Notes under the pieces: model-generated
Databases searched by the model: none
The model's input: the letters and a program-made list of their open reading frames with translations, nothing else
Told to the model about the DNA's origin: nothing
In this document: positions 32,741-40,144 of the stretch, one piece after another
How the letters are laid out: each line of letters opens with the position of its first letter
Numbering within the stretch: position 1 is the first letter of the stretch
DNA from: JAEUJM01 sp041908445
GTDB lineage: Bacteria; Actinomycetota; Acidimicrobiia; Acidimicrobiales; DATDAH01
Direction: 5' to 3'
NCBI GenBank assembly: GCA_041908445.1
Contig: JAYRFK010000036.1
Location: forward strand, 1-64,000
DNA length: 64,000 nucleotides
Translations under genes and position numbers: made by a program

Positions 32741-33901
32741 TCAGATGCTGTCCCAGTAGGTGCCGGCGAGCATTCGCTCGATCGTGCGCCGGTGCATCAC
32801 GTAGTCGTCGGGGTCCTCCGGGGCGTCGCGCTCGCCGAAGTGCACGCCCCGCTGCGCGGTGCGGGTCATCACCACACCGTGGCGCAGGGCCGCGTACATC
32901 AGGTACCAGTCGAGGTCGCGAGCGGTGTGGCCGGACAGGGACTCGTAGGTGGCGGCCACGTCGTCGCGGTGCAGGTAGCTCGGCATCCCCGGCATGCCGT
33001 ACTCCTCGGCGAGGTCCTGGAAGAAGCGGTGGATGAAGATCATCCAGGCCAGGTCGAGCTCACGGGGGCCGAGGGCGGCCATCTCCCAGTCGAGGGCGGC
33101 CACGGGCTCGAAGTCCCGGTAGATCATGTTGCCGATGCGGCCGTCGCCCCAGGAGATGACGGTCTCGCCCTCGTCCTCCGGCCAGTGCTCGTCGAGCCAG
33201 TCGAAGGTGGCCTCGATCACGGGGAGGCGGATCTCGTCGGGGGTGCCGGCGCCACGGGTCCAGTCGTAGAAGGCCCGCTGGCCGTTCACGTGGCGGCGCA
33301 GCGGGGTGTCGCCCGGCGCCTTGGTGTCGAGGAACGCCAGCTCCTCGTCGGTGGCCTCGAGGGAGTGGAGCTCGGCCAGCACCGCGACCGAGCGGTCCTG
33401 GAGGCGGCGCTGGTCGTCGGGATGGGCGTCGAAGAGCCAGTTGTCGCCGAAGGGGTAGGGCATCACGTCGGGCGGCACGACGCCGTCGACGCGGCCCATG
33501 ACGATGAAGGGCGAGCCCACCGCGCCGCGGTCGGGCTCGAACCACAGCGTGCGGGGGACGGGGACGCTCGTGCGCTCGCCCACCAGGTTCATCACCCGGT
33601 ACTGCAGCTCGAGGTCGTAGGTCGGGAAGACCGGCACCGCGGTCATCTCGGGCTCGAGGCGGGCCACGCAGCGGTCGTGGTGGTCGCCCTCGGCGTCGGT
33701 CCACTCGGCGTCGAAGAGCAGGGTCTCGCTCGACATGCCGTTGGTGGACGGCGCGGCCAGCTCCCGGACGACCCCGTGGGTGAAGCCGGGCCTGGCGGCG
33801 AGCCACGCGCTCAGGCGCTCGGTGAGGGCGTCGTGGTCGCGGGTCGAGGTCTGGGGGCGGTCCGTCGACGGCGGCCCCCCGGCGGCGTCGGTGTCGGTCA
33901 T
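32741..33901 (-). CDS. Aminoglycoside-phosphotransferase-like kinase (ACAD10/11 N-terminal type)
   Basis: A 386-residue phosphotransferase-family protein. The kinase core shows FIVMGRVDGVVP (hinge region), the catalytic loop ISWGDGRIGNMIY, where the common HGD is WGD but Asp and Asn remain, and the metal Asp in ALDWEMAALG. Proteins of this type, related to the N-terminal kinase domain of ACAD10/11, often sit near acyl-CoA dehydrogenases and may phosphorylate hydroxyacyl-CoAs. ATG 33901 is eight bases after CACACT, a weak -10 box. No close partner gene here. Confidence 0.8.
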   Translation of the reverse strand: MTDTDAAGGPPSTDRPQTSTRDHDALTERLSAWLAARPGFTHGVVRELAAPSTNGMSSETLLFDAEWTDAEGDHHDRCVARLEPEMTAVPVFPTYDLELQYRVMNLVGERTSVPVPRTLWFEPDRGAVGSPFIVMGRVDGVVPPDVMPYPFGDNWLFDAHPDDQRRLQDRSVAVLAELHSLEATDEELAFLDTKAPGDTPLRRHVNGQRAFYDWTRGAGTPDEIRLPVIEATFDWLDEHWPEDEGETVISWGDGRIGNMIYRDFEPVAALDWEMAALGPRELDLAWMIFIHRFFQDLAEEYGMPGMPSYLHRDDVAATYESLSGHTARDLDWYLMYAALRHGVVMTRTAQRGVHFGERDAPEDPDDYVMHRRTIERMLAGTYWDSI

Positions 33902-34034
33902 GGTCGACCAGTGTGGCAGCCCCACCGAGGGGGCGCGATCGCACCCTTGTGTGGGGGTGGCCTTCACCGCGCCGGCGCCGCGCCGATGGGAGGGGCACGG
34001 AGAGACGGGTGCCGGCGAGCACGAGGGGGAAGCC

Positions 34035-34265
34035 GTGACCGAGCCCACGACCAGGGTGGAGCGACGCTGCGCCCTGCTGCTGTACCTGGCGGCCGACGAG
34101 GGACGGCGCGGCCACCCCGGCGAGGCGCGCGACCTGCTCGCGGCGGCCGAGTGCGAGGCCCGGCGGTCGGACCGCGACGACCTGCTGGTCGAGGTGCGGC
34201 GGGCCTGCCTGCACCCGGTCGGCGGCGCGGGCCGGCTCCGACCCGAGCGCCTGGCGGTCACCTGA
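34035..34265 (+). CDS. Small hypothetical protein
   Basis: A 76-residue helical protein starting at GTG 34035 with GAGGGGGAA just before it. It is rich in Arg and Leu (RCALLLYLAADEGRRGHPGEA, then LLAAAECEARRSDRDDLL), with two cysteines and no membrane segment. No known family. It lies between the phosphotransferase gene (divergent) and the lipase-like gene. Confidence 0.45.
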   Translation: MTEPTTRVERRCALLLYLAADEGRRGHPGEARDLLAAAECEARRSDRDDLLVEVRRACLHPVGGAGRLRPERLAVT

Positions 34266-34328
34266 CTATCTTCTGACCTTCGGCGGCCGGGACGGGGCCG
34301 CCCCGGCGGAGGTTCGTGGCGGAGGCGC

Positions 34329-36365
34329 ATGCGGCGGAGGGGGGCCCGAACGGGCACGTGGCGGGGGACGACGGCGCTCGCACCGGTCGCGCTCGGCGCG
34401 CTCGTCGCGCTCCTCGCCGTGACCGTCGCCCAGGTTTCACCTGCGGCGGCGCGCCCGCAGCCGTCGCCGCCGGGGCTCGAACCGATCGTGTTCGTGCACG
34501 GCCTGCACGACTCGAGCGCGGCCTTCACCACGATGCTCCAGCGCTTCCGCGACGCCGGCGTGCCCGACGACCGGCTCTGGGCCTTCAACTACGACTCCCG
34601 GCAGTCCAACGTCGAGTCCGCCGACGACTTCGCCGCCTTCGTGACCGGCGTGCGCCTCGAGACCGGCGCCGCCCGCGTCGACGTGGTCGCCCACTCGATG
34701 GGCGCGCTCCCGACCCGCTGGTGCATCAGCTTCGGGCCGTGCCGGCGGGTCGTCGACGACTGGGTGTCGCTGGCCGGGCCCAACCACGGCACCAACATCA
34801 CCGTCACCTGCCTCCTGTTCCCGGGCGAGGACGGGTGCCCGGAGATCGCGGTCGGCTCGTCGTTCCTCGACACCTTGAACGCCGGCGACGAGACCCCGGG
34901 CCAGGTCGACTGGACCACGGTCCGCTCGACCGCCGACCAGATCATCACCCCCTCGGTGTCGACCGAGCTCGAGGGTGCCGCCAACGTGGTGTTCGACGGC
35001 CTCGCCCACAACGACCTGCTCACCGACCCCACGGTGTTCGCCAAGGTGGCGGCGGTCGTGTTCGACGGCGCCGACCCCGCCGTGCCCGCGGCGGTCGCGC
35101 CGGTCGAGGCGGCCGAGGCGCCCGCGGCCACCACCCCGGACGTCGCCGCCGCGCCCGCGGAGCGAGCGGCGGCCCGCACCCGGGCGATCCTGGTGACCAA
35201 GCTCGACGTCGTGCCCGACGGCCGCCACGACGTGGGCTTCTCGCTGTGCCGGGGGACGGCACCGTGTCGCACCTTCGCCCTCGACGACGACGCCGACCCC
35301 GCCCTCGGCCGCCGCTTCCGGGCCGCCGACCTCACCGGCGGCACCTACCGGGTGGTCGCCCGGCCGCCGTCGGGCTTCGCCGTCACCGCGGTGGCCTGCA
35401 CCCCGGTCGGGGAGGGCGAGCCGTCGCGCGGCCGGGCCCGGGTGGCGCTGGCCGCCGGGGCGAAGGTCACGTGCACCTTCACCGTGGCGCGCACGACCAG
35501 CACCACCACGACCTCGACCACCTCGACCTCGACCTCGACGACCACCTCCACGTCGACCACCACCACGACCACGGCGCCGCCGCCCCCACCGGCCAACGAC
35601 GCGCTGGCCGCGGCGCAGGCCCTCACCGGGGCCACCGGCACCACGACCGGGGCGAACCGGCGGGCCACGGTCGAGGCGGGCGAGGGCGAGCACGCCGAGG
35701 CGGTCGCCACGCGGACGGTCTGGTACCGCTGGACCGCGGGCATCACCGCCGCGCTGGCGGTCGACACCTGCGCCAGCGGGTTCGACACGGTGCTCGCGGT
35801 CTACGCCGGCCCGGCCACGGATCCCGCGATCGCCGGTCTCACCGAGGTCGGCGCCGACGACGACTCGTGTGGCACGGGCAGCCGGGTGCGGTTCGCCTCC
35901 GCGGCGGGCACCACCTACTACGTCGCGGTGGGCGGCTACGGCGGGGCGCAGGGCGACCTCGTCCTGCGGCGCCAGCTCGTCGGGGTGCCGGTGTCCGACG
36001 CCTTCGCCGCCCCGCGCACGCTCGCCCCCGCCGGCGGCACCCTCGAGGTGGTCACCGCCACGGCGACCGCGGAGCCCGGCGAGCCCGCCCACGACGGCGA
36101 TGCCGCCTCGCACTCGGTGTGGTTCACCTGGACCGCCCCCGCCGACGGCCCGGTCACCTTCTCGTCCTGCGGCAGCGACCACGACACGGTGCTCGCCGTG
36201 TACACGGGCTCGGCGCTCGGCGGCCTGACCCGGCTCGCCGGCGACGACGACACCTGCGAGCTCGGCGCCCGCACCGGCGTCCTCGCCACCGCCGGTACGA
36301 CCTACCGCATCGCCCTCGACGGCTTCCACGGTGCCGGCGGCACCGCCACCCTCACCTGGGACTGA
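34329..36365 (+). CDS. Secreted lipase-like alpha/beta hydrolase with Thr-rich linker and two beta-sandwich repeats
   Basis: A 678-residue exported protein. A signal peptide (TALAPVALGALVALLAVTVA, cleavage near AAA) is followed by an alpha/beta hydrolase of lipase class 2 type (~50-255): oxyanion loop FVHGLHDSS, nucleophile elbow VAHSMGA, PNHGTN and the likely catalytic His in LAHNDLL. A ~120-residue beta domain follows, then a Thr/Ser linker (35497-35575) and two homologous beta-sandwich repeats: TVWYRWTAGITAALAVDTC ... FDTVLAVYAG and SVWFTWTAPADGPVTFSSC ... HDTVLAVYTG. Such repeats resemble pre-peptidase C-terminal domains and may bind surfaces. Probable extracellular esterase or lipase; substrate unknown. 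GGAGG lies four bases before ATG 34329. Confidence 0.8.
   Translation: MRRRGARTGTWRGTTALAPVALGALVALLAVTVAQVSPAAARPQPSPPGLEPIVFVHGLHDSSAAFTTMLQRFRDAGVPDDRLWAFNYDSRQSNVESADDFAAFVTGVRLETGAARVDVVAHSMGALPTRWCISFGPCRRVVDDWVSLAGPNHGTNITVTCLLFPGEDGCPEIAVGSSFLDTLNAGDETPGQVDWTTVRSTADQIITPSVSTELEGAANVVFDGLAHNDLLTDPTVFAKVAAVVFDGADPAVPAAVAPVEAAEAPAATTPDVAAAPAERAAARTRAILVTKLDVVPDGRHDVGFSLCRGTAPCRTFALDDDADPALGRRFRAADLTGGTYRVVARPPSGFAVTAVACTPVGEGEPSRGRARVALAAGAKVTCTFTVARTTSTTTTSTTSTSTSTTTSTSTTTTTTAPPPPPANDALAAAQALTGATGTTTGANRRATVEAGEGEHAEAVATRTVWYRWTAGITAALAVDTCASGFDTVLAVYAGPATDPAIAGLTEVGADDDSCGTGSRVRFASAAGTTYYVAVGGYGGAQGDLVLRRQLVGVPVSDAFAAPRTLAPAGGTLEVVTATATAEPGEPAHDGDAASHSVWFTWTAPADGPVTFSSCGSDHDTVLAVYTGSALGGLTRLAGDDDTCELGARTGVLATAGTTYRIALDGFHGAGGTATLTWD
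35497..35575 (+). repeat. Low-complexity ACC/TCG tract encoding a Thr/Ser linker
   Basis: Short imperfect repeats of ACGACC, TCGACC and ACCTCG encode about 26 Thr or Ser residues between the lipase part and the C-terminal sandwich repeats. The tract may vary in length between strains. Confidence 0.6.
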
Positions 36366-36381
36366 CCCGGGCCGGCGTGGG

Positions 36382-36387
36382 TAGCGT
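36382..36387 (+). promoter_or_regulatory. -10 box of the FdhF/YdeP gene
   Basis: TAGCGT seven bases before GTG 36395; leaderless pattern. Confidence 0.5.
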
Positions 36388-36394
36388 CGGGCAC

Positions 36395-38740
36395 GTGAGC
36401 GCGAACGACGGTGACGACGTCGACCGGGGCGACGAGCGGCTCGTGGTCGGCGAGGCCAAGGCGTCGGCGGCCGGGCTGCCCGGCGTCGTGGCCGGCTCGC
36501 GGATGGCCCTGGCCCAGATGGGCGTGCGCCGCGGCACGAAGACGCTGCTGCAACTCAACCAGGCCGACGGGTTCGACTGCCCGGGCTGCGCGTGGCCCGA
36601 GGACGCGCCGGGCGGCCGCAGCCACGCCGAGTTCTGCGAGAACGGCATGAAGGCGGTGGCCGAGGAGGCCACGACCCGCCGGATCGGCCGGGAGTTCTTC
36701 GCCGCCCACCCCATCAGCGAGCTGGCCGCCGCCAGCGACCACTGGCTGGGCAGCCGGGGCCGGCTCACCGAGCCGATGGTCAAGCGCCCGGGCGCCGACC
36801 GCTACGAGCCGATCTCGTGGGACGACGCCTTCGGGCTCCTCGCCGCCGAGCTCGACCGGGTGGACGACCCCGACCGCGCCGTCTTCTACACGTCGGGGCG
36901 AACGAGCAACGAGGCCGCCTTCGCCTACCAGCTCTTCGTGCGCCAGTTCGGCACGAACAACCTGCCCGACTGCTCGAACATGTGCCACGAGTCGAGCGGC
37001 GTCGCCCTGACCGAGACGATCGGCGTCGGCAAGGGCAGCGTCACCCTCGACGACCTGGTGCACGCCGACCTGATCTTCGTCGTGGGCCAGAACCCCGGCA
37101 CCAACCACCCGCGCATGCTCACCGCCCTGGAGCGGGCCAAGGACAACGGGGCCAAGGTCGTGGCGGTCAACCCGCTGCCGGAGGCCGGGCTGCTCCGGTT
37201 CAAGAACCCGCAGCGGCCCACCAAGGTCCTCGGCCGGGGCACCGCCCTCGCCGACCTCTTCCTGCAGATCCGGGTCAACGGTGACCTGGCCCTCTTCCAG
37301 GCCCTCAACCGGCGGCTGCTCGAGCGGTCGGAGACCGATCCCACCGCGATCGACCGCGCCTTCCTCGACGAGCACTGCGACGGCCTCGACGAGCTCGCCG
37401 CCCACCTCGCCGGCCTCGACTGGGATGCCGTCGACCGGGCCACGGGCCTGACCCGAGACCAGATCGACGAGGCCCTCGAGCTCGTCCTCGCCGCCGACCG
37501 GATCATCGTGTGCTGGGCCATGGGCCTCACCCAGCACCGCAACTCGGTGCCGACGATCCGCGAGATCGTGAACTTCTGCCTGCTGCGGGGCAACGTCGGC
37601 CGGCCCGGCGCCGGTGTGTGCCCGGTGCGGGGTCACAGCAACGTGCAGGGCGACCGGACCATGGGCATCTACGAGAAGCCCAAGGCCGCCTTCCTGGACG
37701 CGCTGCGCGACGAGTTCGGCTTCGAGCCGCCCCGCGAGCCCGGCCTCGACGTGGTGGACGCCATCCGCGCCATGCGTGACGGGGAGGTCGACGTCTTCTT
37801 CGGCCTCGGGGGGAACTTCGTGTCCGCCGCCCCCGACACCGAGGTGACGAGCGCGGCGCTGGCCCGGTGCCGCCTGACCGCCCACGTCTCCACCAAGCTC
37901 AACCGGTCCCACACCGTGGTGGGCGACACCGCGCTGATCCTCCCGTGCCTCGGCCGCACCGAGCGCGACCACCAGGCCGGTGGCGAGCAGTACGTCACGG
38001 TCGAGGACTCGATGGGCATGGTCCACGCCAGCCGGGGCCGGCTCGCCCCCGCCTCGCCGCAGCTGCTCAGCGAGGTCGCCATCGTCACCCGCCTGGCCGC
38101 CGCGACGCTCGGTGACCGCAGCACGGTCGACTGGGCCGGCTTCGCCGACGACTACTCGGCCATCCGGGACCACATCGAGGCGGTCGTGCCCGGCTTCGAC
38201 CGCTTCAACGAGCGCTCGGCCGCCCCCGAGGGCTTCGCCCTGCCCCACCCGGTGCGCGACTCCCGGACGTTCCCCACCGCCACGGGCAAGGGGCGGCTGA
38301 CCGTGAACCCGCTCGAGGTGCTCGAGGTGCCCGACGGCCACCTCCTGCTCCAGACCATCCGGTCGCACGACCAGTTCAACACCACCATCTACGGCCTCGA
38401 CGACCGCTACCGGGGCATCCACCAGGGCCGGCGCGTGGTCTTCGCCCACGCCGACGACCTGGCCGCCCTCGGTCTCGCCGGCGGTGACCACGTCGACCTC
38501 GTGGGGGAGCCCGACGGGCCCGGCCTCGAGCCCCGCCGGGCCGAGCGCTTCCGGGTCGTCGCCTACTCGGTGGCCCGGGGCACGTGCGCGGCATACTTCC
38601 CCGAGGCCAACGTGCTGGTGCCCCTCGACAGCACCGCCGAGGCGAGCAACACGCCCACGTCCAAGTCGGTGATCGTGCGGCTCGAGCCCACCCGTGGGCC
38701 CCTCGGCGACGGTCCGCCCGCCGACCCGGCGGTTGTGTGA
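36395..38740 (+). CDS. FdhF/YdeP-family molybdopterin oxidoreductase
   Basis: A 781-residue molybdoenzyme of the formate-dehydrogenase-alpha-like class (TIGR01701). The N-terminus has FDCPGCAWPE ... EFCENG, typical of this group and unlike the CxxCxxxC cluster motif of respiratory formate dehydrogenases. The region DCSNMCHESSGVAL aligns with the Mo-ligand Cys/Sec-His of FdhF, so Cys is the likely ligand. PVRGHSNVQGDRTMG and the C-terminal molybdopterin-dinucleotide domain (LLQTIRSHDQFNTTIYG) are also family-typical. Its true substrate is not settled; it may not oxidise formate. No FdhD or electron-transfer subunit is adjacent. GTG 36395 follows the TAGCGT box. The next gene begins at the stop codon. 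Confidence 0.88.
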   Translation: MSANDGDDVDRGDERLVVGEAKASAAGLPGVVAGSRMALAQMGVRRGTKTLLQLNQADGFDCPGCAWPEDAPGGRSHAEFCENGMKAVAEEATTRRIGREFFAAHPISELAAASDHWLGSRGRLTEPMVKRPGADRYEPISWDDAFGLLAAELDRVDDPDRAVFYTSGRTSNEAAFAYQLFVRQFGTNNLPDCSNMCHESSGVALTETIGVGKGSVTLDDLVHADLIFVVGQNPGTNHPRMLTALERAKDNGAKVVAVNPLPEAGLLRFKNPQRPTKVLGRGTALADLFLQIRVNGDLALFQALNRRLLERSETDPTAIDRAFLDEHCDGLDELAAHLAGLDWDAVDRATGLTRDQIDEALELVLAADRIIVCWAMGLTQHRNSVPTIREIVNFCLLRGNVGRPGAGVCPVRGHSNVQGDRTMGIYEKPKAAFLDALRDEFGFEPPREPGLDVVDAIRAMRDGEVDVFFGLGGNFVSAAPDTEVTSAALARCRLTAHVSTKLNRSHTVVGDTALILPCLGRTERDHQAGGEQYVTVEDSMGMVHASRGRLAPASPQLLSEVAIVTRLAAATLGDRSTVDWAGFADDYSAIRDHIEAVVPGFDRFNERSAAPEGFALPHPVRDSRTFPTATGKGRLTVNPLEVLEVPDGHLLLQTIRSHDQFNTTIYGLDDRYRGIHQGRRVVFAHADDLAALGLAGGDHVDLVGEPDGPGLEPRRAERFRVVAYSVARGTCAAYFPEANVLVPLDSTAEASNTPTSKSVIVRLEPTRGPLGDGPPADPAVV

Positions 38741-38742
38741 CC

Positions 38743-39381
38743 ATGGCCGCCATGGCGGACCAGCCCGATCCCGTGCGGCCGGTGGACGACGACGAGGCCC
38801 AGTCGGGCCTCGGCCGGGGCCTCGGTGACATCCTCGGCGACGCCGGCCCCGACCAGGGCCAGGCCGGGCCGCTGACCGTGCTGTTCGGCTTGGACGTCGC
38901 CGCCGTCGGCGCCCCCGCCCGCGCCCGCCGCCCGCTCACCGCCACCGACCCGGCCCCACCGCCGCTGCCCCTGCTGCCCCGGGGCGCCCGCCGGGCCCGG
39001 TCGGTCCACCCCGCCTCGGCCCCCCGCTTCGAGGCGGTCGAGCGCCAGCTCCACGACCTGGTCGCCGCCATCGACGTCGACGTCGCCCTCCACCTGGGTC
39101 CCGGCCCCGGTGGCGAGCGCCTCACCCTCGTCCGCCCCGAGCCCGGCGTGCTGCCCGGGGCGGCCATGGACGAGCTCTGCTCCACCATCCGGGCCTTCGT
39201 GGCCGAGCGCCGCCTCACCACCGACGACGTCGTCGCCGCCGGCCACCACTGCGTGGCCTTCGGCCCCCGCCCCCTCACCGACGCCGGCGTCTACGTGCTC
39301 GGCCGCCGCGACGGCGTGCTGACCATGGACGAGCGCTGGGCCGTGCACCGCCACCTGGTGCCGGCGGCGTTGCCCGCCTGA
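38743..39381 (+). CDS. Hypothetical protein downstream of the molybdoenzyme
   Basis: A 212-residue soluble protein. The first 80 residues are acidic and then Pro/Arg-rich (disordered); residues ~85-205 form a compact alpha/beta domain (APRFEAVERQLHDLVAAI, VDVALHLGPG, VLPGAAMDELCSTIRAFV) that could be GAF- or roadblock-like. No known family is certain. ATG 38743 is chosen; a GTG at 38737 overlaps the preceding stop as GTGA and an ATG at 38752 is also possible. The tight coupling suggests a role with the FdhF/YdeP-like enzyme, such as assembly. Confidence 0.55.
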   Translation: MAAMADQPDPVRPVDDDEAQSGLGRGLGDILGDAGPDQGQAGPLTVLFGLDVAAVGAPARARRPLTATDPAPPPLPLLPRGARRARSVHPASAPRFEAVERQLHDLVAAIDVDVALHLGPGPGGERLTLVRPEPGVLPGAAMDELCSTIRAFVAERRLTTDDVVAAGHHCVAFGPRPLTDAGVYVLGRRDGVLTMDERWAVHRHLVPAALPA

Positions 39382-39401
39382 TACCCCGCCGTTACCGCCG
39401 C

Positions 39402-39419
39402 CGGGCACCGTCGTGCCCG
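39402..39419. terminator. Candidate terminator hairpin
   Basis: CGGGCAC-CGTC-GTGCCCG, a 7-bp stem with a four-base loop, 20 bases after the stop at 39381. The rest of 39382-39596 is GC-rich non-coding sequence with no other feature I can support. Confidence 0.5.
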
Positions 39420-39596
39420 AAGCGGGAACCCCTGGCGGGCCCGCCCCCGGCGCCGACGGCGCCCCTCCCCGGCGGCGGAACCGGGAGCGGGCACGGCCGG
39501 GGGCGGAGCCGGCCCCCCGTCCGGCCCCGCCGGCGCCCCGCCGGCCACCCGCACCCGTCACCCCCGCTCGGGGGCGCAGCGGCCGGGGCACCCCTC

Positions 39597-39602
39597 TAAC
39601 CT
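39597..39602 (+). promoter_or_regulatory. -10 box of the DUF5318 gene
   Basis: TAACCT seven bases before GTG 39610; leaderless pattern. Confidence 0.5.
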
Positions 39603-39609
39603 CTGCGGG

Positions 39610-39996
39610 GTGACGTTCCGGCCGGAGTCCATCCAGGGCGCCGCCCCCGGCGGTGCCGGCACCATCGACTACCGCCTGGCCCGTCACGCCCTCGTCAGCG
39701 AGTTCAAGAAGGGCCGGCTCGCCGAGCACGAGGTGTGCGACGCCCACCCCGAGCTGGTGCGGGCCGCCCGAGAGCTGGGCGAGCCCACGTCGATGACGTG
39801 CCCGATCTGCGAGGAGGTCCAGGTCGTCCTGGTCTCCTACGTGTTCGGGCCGCGCCTGCCGGCCTACGGCCGCTGCGTGAGCCAGAAGGGCGAGCTCGCC
39901 AAGCTGGCCAAGCGCAAGGGCGACCTCACCTGCTACGTCGTCGAGGTCTGCCCGAACTGCAGCTGGAACCACCTGGCCCGGGTCTTCCCGCTCTGA
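39610..39996 (+). CDS. DUF5318 zinc-ribbon protein
   Basis: A 128-residue actinobacterial DUF5318 protein. Two CxxC knuckles (MTCPICEEV and EVCPNCSWNHL) about 55 residues apart form a zinc-binding unit. It sits directly before a class A penicillin-binding gene, matching the conserved actinobacterial order seen in mycobacteria (Rv0049-ponA1). The function is unknown; the conserved neighbourhood suggests a link to cell-wall growth. GTG 39610 follows the TAACCT box with no ribosome site. Confidence 0.88.
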   Translation: MTFRPESIQGAAPGGAGTIDYRLARHALVSEFKKGRLAEHEVCDAHPELVRAARELGEPTSMTCPICEEVQVVLVSYVFGPRLPAYGRCVSQKGELAKLAKRKGDLTCYVVEVCPNCSWNHLARVFPL

Positions 39997-40074
39997 GCGG
40001 TCACGGGGCCACGGCGGGCGGGGTGTCGGGAACTCCCCGGCCGTCCGCGACGTGGAACACCCCGATGCCCCCAT

Positions 40075-40080
40075 TACGAT
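40075..40080 (+). promoter_or_regulatory. -10-like box upstream of the penicillin-binding protein gene
   Basis: TACGAT, 64 bases before ATG 40145. No convincing -35 box was found, and the leader carries no clear ribosome site. Confidence 0.3.
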
Positions 40081-40144
40081 CTCGTTGCGGCGCCACGGCG
40101 GACTGCCGCCACCTGCACCCCCACCGACCGGCCGTGAACCCCCG

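Noticed and set aside
35480..35590. CRISPR-like array
   Set aside because: The short repeats are a Thr/Ser-coding low-complexity tract within one gene; there are no unique spacers of regular length.
34316..36394. N-terminal extension of the FdhF/YdeP frame across the lipase-like gene
   Set aside because: The frame is open only because of GC bias; the composition is Arg/Gly/Pro-rich noise until GTG 36395, where the family homology begins.
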